Shown here: positions 23,375 to 27,742 of the stretch, one piece after another
Numbering within the stretch: position 1 is the stretch's first letter
Layout: each line of letters begins with the position of its first letter
Assembly (NCBI GenBank): GCA_038214135.1
Contig: JBBQSD010000077.1
Location: 1-27,742, forward strand
Direction: 5' to 3'
DNA: 27,742 bases
Source of the DNA: JANLSE01 sp038214135
Lineage (GTDB): Bacteria; Chloroflexota; Chloroflexia; Chloroflexales; Roseiflexaceae
Program-made: the position numbers and the translations under genes
Notes under the pieces: model-generated
The model's database searches: none
Seen by the model: only the letters and a program-made list of their open reading frames with translations
What the model was told of the DNA's origin: nothing

Positions 23375-24847
23375 ATGTTTCGTGATCTAATGAGAAGGGA
23401 AGATCCGTTGGAGATAAAACTCTATGCTAACTTTCTTAAGCGCTGGGCATGGCTGATAGGCATTGTCGCCATCGCTGCCGCATGTATTTCGCTGATTCTT
23501 GAAAGCCGGCAGACGCCGCTCTATGCCGCATCGACGACTATTCTTGTGAACCAATCGATCCCAAGCCGAACTGGTCCTGATTTTCAGACACTCCAGACCC
23601 GCGAGCGCTTGGCGAAAACCTATGCTGAACTATTGCTGAAACGGCCAGTGCTAGAGGCGGCAATTGCTTCGCTGAAGATCGATCTCGATCCAAATCTACT
23701 CGCATCACGCATTAATGTCACACTCATCCCCGATACGGAACTCATGGTGATGACGGTTCGGGATCCGAATCCACAGCTCGCTGCCGATCTGGCCAATGCG
23801 ATCTCAATCGGATTCTCAAAGGTTGAAGGGCAACTACTCGATGATCCATATGCTGTCTCACGGCAGACGCTGTATGTCGTTGAAGCAGCGCTCCCAAACC
23901 CAAGTCCCGTCAGCCCAAACATCCCTCGTAGCGTTCTTCTCGCAGTCATCATTGGGACACTGCTGGCAATTGGTAGCGCATTTCTGTACGATTACTTCAA
24001 TGATCGCATCAAATCGCGTGAGGATATTGACCGAATTACGGGCCTGCCTATACTCGCAACCATTGGCAAGATCGTTGGCTCGGAGAAGGCCGATATGCTG
24101 GTGGTTCCAGGGAAAACATCGCTTCCAGTTGCAGAGGCTTATCGAATGGTGCGCGGGCATCTACAAGGCCTCGTTAATGGTCATCCCATTCGTACACTTG
24201 TGGTGACAAGCAGCGTTCCATTAGAGGGCAAGAGCACCACAGCAGCCAACATTGCGGTTGCTATTGCACAGACGGGGAAACGTGTCATTCTCGTCGATGC
24301 CGATGTTCGTCGGCCAGCGCTGCATCGATTCTTCCGCCGAACAAACACCCGTGGCCTGACGATGGCGCTGCTACGCCATGGCGAAGAAACAGCAGCCGAA
24401 CATCTGGTATCAACCGATATCGATAACCTGCAACTCATGCCAGCTGGACCCATATTGGCAAACTCAGTGGCTCAACTCGGTTCGCAGCGCATGGCTGAAC
24501 TGATCGAAGAACTTAAAGGGCTGGCCGATATCGTCATCTTCGATACACCCTCGCTGCTAACGGTTGTCGATGCACAATTGGTTATCGGCAGCACTGATGC
24601 AACGATCCTGGTTGCCCGTGCCAATTTCACTCGTGAAGGAATGCTCCAGCGTGCTGTCACTCAGCTCCTCGATTCTGGAACAATGATCACGGGGATCGTG
24701 CTGAATGATGCAGCCGAAGTGAAAAACTATGCTGAATATTACAATGGCACCGGGATGGAAGAGTCGATTGAGCTGATCGATTTCTCGAAGGTTGTCAACG
24801 ACCGGCAGACTGGCAGCCGCCCAGGGCGGAAGTCGGAGAAACAGTAG
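23375..24847 (+). CDS. Fused Wzz chain-length regulator and BY-kinase (Wzc-like)
   Basis: 490 aa inner membrane protein of the polysaccharide co-polymerase type, controlling glycan chain length and export through cycles of tyrosine autophosphorylation. Seen: N-terminal membrane segment 23-43, external Wzz domain about 44-185 (shorter than Wzc of E. coli), second membrane segment 186-206 preceded by Pro-rich NPSPVSPNIP (175-184). The cytosolic kinase has Walker A SSVPLEGKST (279-288), Walker A' VDADVRRP (307-314) and Walker B IVIFD (386-390). The C-terminal tail has only Tyr452, Tyr455 and Tyr456 close to the kinase core and none in the last 34 residues, so the usual Tyr cluster is reduced. 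GAGGG lies 7 bases before the ATG. The next gene starts 10 bases after the stop. Confidence 0.92.
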   Translation: MFRDLMRREDPLEIKLYANFLKRWAWLIGIVAIAAACISLILESRQTPLYAASTTILVNQSIPSRTGPDFQTLQTRERLAKTYAELLLKRPVLEAAIASLKIDLDPNLLASRINVTLIPDTELMVMTVRDPNPQLAADLANAISIGFSKVEGQLLDDPYAVSRQTLYVVEAALPNPSPVSPNIPRSVLLAVIIGTLLAIGSAFLYDYFNDRIKSREDIDRITGLPILATIGKIVGSEKADMLVVPGKTSLPVAEAYRMVRGHLQGLVNGHPIRTLVVTSSVPLEGKSTTAANIAVAIAQTGKRVILVDADVRRPALHRFFRRTNTRGLTMALLRHGEETAAEHLVSTDIDNLQLMPAGPILANSVAQLGSQRMAELIEELKGLADIVIFDTPSLLTVVDAQLVIGSTDATILVARANFTREGMLQRAVTQLLDSGTMITGIVLNDAAEVKNYAEYYNGTGMEESIELIDFSKVVNDRQTGSRPGRKSEKQ

Positions 24848-24857
24848 GAAGATAGTT

Positions 24858-26414
24858 ATGGATAAATTCCTTATAGCTGCGCTGGCAATTGCCGTTCTGG
24901 TTGGTGGCACGATCACGGCGTTCACGCAGGCAGGTGCTCGCAACAACCCAGGGCAAGTTCCAGATGTCGCACCAACGCTCACAACAGCGCGAACGCAGGT
25001 CGTTCTGCCGGGCAATGGTGCAAATTCTTCTGGTGGGGTGCAGCCCTCCCTCCTACAGGATAACCCGACGGTCGTTGAGGCCAGGGTGGTTCCGCCAAAA
25101 AGCTATGATCTACGCTTCGATACAACAGGCACAATCGCCGAAGTGATGGTCAAAGAGGGAGCCAGCGTCGCAAAAGGTGCTGTTCTTGCTCGGCTTGATA
25201 CACGGGCAATCGATCTCGATATCAAGGCTGCCGAGGCAGAATTGGCCGAAGCGCACGCCAACTATGATCGGCTGCTGGCTGGGGCTCCCTCAACCGATAT
25301 TGCACAGGTACAGGCGCAGCTTACGCGTGCCCAGGCACAGCTGAAGCAGACACAAAAGACCGTTTCAGCCCAGGATCTTGCTGCCGCTCAGCGGCTGATC
25401 GATGCGCTGAAGGTCAAGCAAGCTGCACTCGAAGCCAAGCCATCCAAAGAAGATATTGCGGTTGCCAAAGCCAATCTGGACGAAGCCAAGCTCAAGCTGC
25501 AATCCGACCGTGATACCTTCTCGGCCAAGAAGACAACCATGGAAGCACAGCTTCAACAAGTGGCGAATCGGCTTCGTGACCTCCAGGATGCCTACCGCCG
25601 TATCAAGCAGGATAACGATAAATCCAGTAATCTCTCACAAGATGATAAGGATACAGAGGCGAAAGCACTTCGTGCGGTACAGAATGCTGAGCAGGATGTT
25701 AAAGTTGCTCAGGTGCAATTGGATGAGGCGCGTCAAATCGAGACAACAGCGGTGGCTGCTGCTGAGGGTCGCGTCGGATCTGCTCAGGCTCTGTACAATA
25801 GCGTGCTGGCGAGTAAACCAATTGATGAGATCGCCACTACACAAGCGCAGATTGCCGAGGCAGAAGCTGCGCTCAATAAACTCCAGGGCGAATTTCGCGC
25901 AGCTCAAATCGAACTGGGTAAAGCAGAGATTGGTGTTTCCCAGGCAGATTTAGATAAAGTTCAGGCACTCCCACGTCAGGTTGATCGTGCAAGCCTGGAG
26001 GCACGCATCAAGTATGCCGAAGTGCAACTCCAGCAGCGGCGCTTCGCCATGGACCACGCGCTCCTACGTGCGCCAGTCGCTGGAACAGTTGCCCGCTTCA
26101 ATCTTAATATTGGGCAGGTCATCTTCAGTGAGCAGGTCATTGGCGTGCTTGCCGATACATCATCCTGGCAGGTTCAGGCCACCGATCTTTCGGAACTCGT
26201 TGTTGTTGGGCTGAAACCGGGCGACGAGGTGGTTGTCACATTCTACGCTATTCCAGGGTTGCAACTGACTGGCACAATCGACTATGTGCAGACAATTGGC
26301 GAAACAGTTCGTGGGCAGGACACAACCTACGGCATGTTTGTGAAGCTGGATAAATTTGATGAGCGATTGCGCTGGAATATGACTGCAACAGTTCGTATTC
26401 TTCCCAGAAAGTGA
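24858..26414 (+). CDS. HlyD-like membrane-fusion/adaptor protein with long coiled coil
   Basis: 518 aa periplasmic-adaptor-type protein, anchored or exported by an N-terminal hydrophobic segment (4-24, AT-rich codons, no lipobox). A low-complexity linker (25-75) leads to the first half of a biotinyl-lipoyl-like domain (about 86-113, GTIAEVMVKEGASVAKG); residues about 115-400 are a very long Ala/Gln/Glu/Lys-rich coiled-coil hairpin. The second lipoyl half (402-432, LLRAPVAGTVARFNLNIGQ) and a beta-barrel domain (to 518, VGLKPGDEVVVTFYAIPG) follow. Such proteins bridge an inner membrane pump to an outer layer. No pump gene is adjacent, so it may serve the polysaccharide machinery (inference). 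ATG 24858 is preferred over 24792, with AGGA about 8 bases upstream. Confidence 0.88.
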   Translation: MDKFLIAALAIAVLVGGTITAFTQAGARNNPGQVPDVAPTLTTARTQVVLPGNGANSSGGVQPSLLQDNPTVVEARVVPPKSYDLRFDTTGTIAEVMVKEGASVAKGAVLARLDTRAIDLDIKAAEAELAEAHANYDRLLAGAPSTDIAQVQAQLTRAQAQLKQTQKTVSAQDLAAAQRLIDALKVKQAALEAKPSKEDIAVAKANLDEAKLKLQSDRDTFSAKKTTMEAQLQQVANRLRDLQDAYRRIKQDNDKSSNLSQDDKDTEAKALRAVQNAEQDVKVAQVQLDEARQIETTAVAAAEGRVGSAQALYNSVLASKPIDEIATTQAQIAEAEAALNKLQGEFRAAQIELGKAEIGVSQADLDKVQALPRQVDRASLEARIKYAEVQLQQRRFAMDHALLRAPVAGTVARFNLNIGQVIFSEQVIGVLADTSSWQVQATDLSELVVVGLKPGDEVVVTFYAIPGLQLTGTIDYVQTIGETVRGQDTTYGMFVKLDKFDERLRWNMTATVRILPRK

Positions 26415-26421
26415 GTTCACC

Positions 26422-27465
26422 ATGCCTGAACATAGCGAAACTCCTGCAGTACTGATCACGGGTGGGGCAGGGTATATCGGCTCGTTGTTGACTGGATTGC
26501 TCCTCCATCGCGGCTACCAGGTCACAGTCGTTGATGATCTGCTGTTCGGTGGTGAATCACTCCTGGCATATTGGCATCACCCACGCTTTCGCTTCGTCAA
26601 AGGCGATGTGTGCGATCCCGCCATCGTACGGGCAGAACATGGACAAATTCGTATCGGCACACTCGATCCAACGCCATTGTATGGTGTCATACACCTGGCT
26701 GCTATCGTCGGGTTTCCCGCCTGCCAGGCAATCGGCCAACAGGCATCCTGGCGATATAACGTTGAATCGACCAAGCGTGTGTTCGAAGCCGCCGATGCTG
26801 CCGGTGTGAAGCGGTTTGTGTTCTCATCAACCTATAGCAACTATGGCCTCGCAGCGGATGGGCTACCCGTCACAGAGGAGTCGCCGCTCTACCCACAATC
26901 CCTGTATGCCGAAACCAAAATTGCCGCCGAGCAGTATTTGATTGAGCAGGGTGCCACAAGCCAGTGTTCACCAATTATCTATCGCTTCGCCACACTGTTT
27001 GGCATATCGCCACGAACCCGTTTTGATCTGATTATCAACCAATTTGTGCTCGAAGCATTGACGCGCCGCAAACTGATTATCTACCAACGTGGCTATGCGC
27101 GCTCGTTCGTGCATGTTCGCGATGTATGCGATGCACTCATGCTGGCGCTTGAGGCACCGCTCGAAAAGATCCGTGGCCAGGTTTTCAATGTAGGGGCGGA
27201 TAGTGGCAACTACACGAAGGATGAGATCGTTGAGTTGGTGCGCCAATATGTTGAGGGTACGGTTGTTGAGCATAAAGATCTGACGTTTGGTGGCGATATG
27301 CGTGATGTTCGCGTCTCGTTTGCCAAAATCCGGGAAACGCTTGGATATGTGCCAAAAGTAAGTGTCCCAGATGGTATCCGTGAAGTACGCGATGCACTCG
27401 CAAATCGTGTCATCCTGGATGCACTCGATAGCCGCTACCGAAACGCACAGTTTATCGTTCAGTAA
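26422..27465 (+). CDS. NAD-dependent nucleotide-sugar epimerase/dehydratase family protein
   Basis: 347 aa extended SDR. Seen: GGAGYIG (14-20), VVDDLLFGG cofactor-selecting strand (36-44, Asp after the strand favours NAD), IHLAAIVG (90-97), FSSTYSNYG (134-142), catalytic Tyr162-xxx-Lys166 (YAETK), and RSFVHVRDVCDA (227-238). It lacks the Asp-Glu pair of 4,6-dehydratases, so epimerase or reductase activity is likely; the exact sugar is unknown. It starts 7 bases after the adaptor stop with only a poor ribosome binding site, suggesting coupling. Distantly similar to the SDR at 9422-10465 in layout. Confidence 0.87.
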   Translation: MPEHSETPAVLITGGAGYIGSLLTGLLLHRGYQVTVVDDLLFGGESLLAYWHHPRFRFVKGDVCDPAIVRAEHGQIRIGTLDPTPLYGVIHLAAIVGFPACQAIGQQASWRYNVESTKRVFEAADAAGVKRFVFSSTYSNYGLAADGLPVTEESPLYPQSLYAETKIAAEQYLIEQGATSQCSPIIYRFATLFGISPRTRFDLIINQFVLEALTRRKLIIYQRGYARSFVHVRDVCDALMLALEAPLEKIRGQVFNVGADSGNYTKDEIVELVRQYVEGTVVEHKDLTFGGDMRDVRVSFAKIRETLGYVPKVSVPDGIREVRDALANRVILDALDSRYRNAQFIVQ

Positions 27466-27515
27466 TATCCAAATACTGGGCCTACATCTTGTCATCATCG
27501 TGATTATATATGAGT

Positions 27516-27540
27516 ATGCGGGCGGCTACGCCGCTCGCAT
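27516..27540. repeat. Palindrome GCGGC-TAC-GCCGC
   Basis: 11-base arms atgcgggcggc / gccgctcgcat (one G-T mismatch) around loop tac, in the 160-base gap between two SDR genes. No T-run follows, so its role as a terminator is doubtful. Probably an extragenic palindrome of a fifth family. Confidence 0.6.
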
Positions 27541-27593
27541 CGTATGTAGCAGAGATGTTCAAACACTCCAAAATTGAGCAGATAGACGCTGAA

Positions 27594-27617
27594 TATACTG
27601 TAAGAGAGCACTGGAGG
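27594..27617 (+). promoter_or_regulatory. Candidate -10 box and strong ribosome binding site for the last gene
   Basis: TATACT (27594-27599) lies 26 bases before the start codon; no good -35 at standard spacing (TTGAGC at 27574 is only 14 bases away). GGAGG (27613-27617) with 8-base spacing fixes ATG 27626 as the start. Confidence 0.35.
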
Positions 27618-27625
27618 TCATTATT

Positions 27626-27742
27626 ATGAGCCATACGAACAGCGCTGAGAAAACAGAATGGCCCAACAGCCACGATTTTTGGCACGGCAAACGCGTCGTG
27701 GTAACAGGAGGCGCTGGGTTTCTTGGAAGTGTTGTCGTCGAA
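27626..27742 (+). CDS. fcl: GDP-L-fucose synthase-like SDR (partial, cut by the window end)
   Basis: Only the first 39 residues are present. After a 17-residue leader, FWHGKRVVVTGGAGFLGS shows the FW-x-GKRV entry and the GGAGFLG NAD(P) loop typical of GDP-L-fucose synthase and its close relatives, which convert GDP-4-keto-6-deoxymannose to GDP-L-fucose. The catalytic Tyr-xxx-Lys lies beyond the edge, so the identity is provisional; another epimerase with the same N-terminus is possible. GGAGG precedes the ATG by 8 bases. Confidence 0.65.
   Translation, partial: MSHTNSAEKTEWPNSHDFWHGKRVVVTGGAGFLGSVVVE

Noticed and set aside
27516..27540. Palindrome as a phage or element attachment site
   Set aside because: There is no tRNA, integrase or matching direct repeat nearby; it is better read as an extragenic palindrome.

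Overview
The window reads as a bacterial chromosome segment, most likely from the phylum Chloroflexota (inference from a moderately GC-rich, very gene-dense sequence, the RicT-type PSP1 protein, and many short palindromic intergenic elements; no rRNA or taxonomic marker gene is present). It holds 22 complete protein genes and one gene cut by the right edge. I saw no RNA genes, CRISPR arrays, transposases or phage genes.

Region 1 (1-4814, minus strand) is housekeeping and signalling. A uridine phosphorylase stands alone at the left edge. Next to it is a tight three-gene operon transcribed leftwards from a good sigma70-like promoter at 4786-4814: an FHA-GAF-class III nucleotidyl cyclase, a RicT/YaaT-like PSP1 protein with a long disordered tail, and a PPK2-family polyphosphate kinase. 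A divergent gene at 4818-5822 encodes an unrecognised protein with a possible NlpC/P60-like Cys-His-Asn arrangement. A 397-base gene-free stretch (5823-6219) follows, mostly filled by a tandem pair of an ~85-base terminator-like element.

Region 2 (6220-27742, plus strand) is one large cell-surface polysaccharide locus. It opens with a Wzm/Wzt-type ABC exporter whose ATPase has a C-terminal extension. Then comes a nucleotide-sugar cassette: glucose-1-phosphate cytidylyltransferase, an NAD-dependent epimerase, a TylC3-type C-methyltransferase, an RmlC-like 3,5-epimerase, a DUF4910 peptidase-like protein and a short-chain dehydrogenase. This set fits synthesis of a CDP-linked, probably C-methylated (branched) deoxysugar, but no obvious 4,6-dehydratase is present. 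Glycan assembly and decoration genes follow: two GT2 transferases, a NodB deacetylase, a hexapeptide acyltransferase, a GT4 transferase, an AsnB-type amidotransferase and a GT39-like integral membrane transferase. The locus ends with a fused Wzz/BY-kinase, a HlyD-like adaptor with a very long coiled coil, another NAD-dependent epimerase and the start of a GDP-L-fucose synthase-like gene.

Many genes in region 2 are translationally coupled (ATGA or TGATG overlaps), which supports co-expression. The gaps between blocks hold palindromic repeats of at least five families, some of which probably act as terminators or mRNA processing/stabilising hairpins. The most interesting biology is the dehydratase-less CDP-sugar cassette with its DUF4910 member, and the combination of an ABC exporter, a Wzc-like kinase and a HlyD-type adaptor in one locus.
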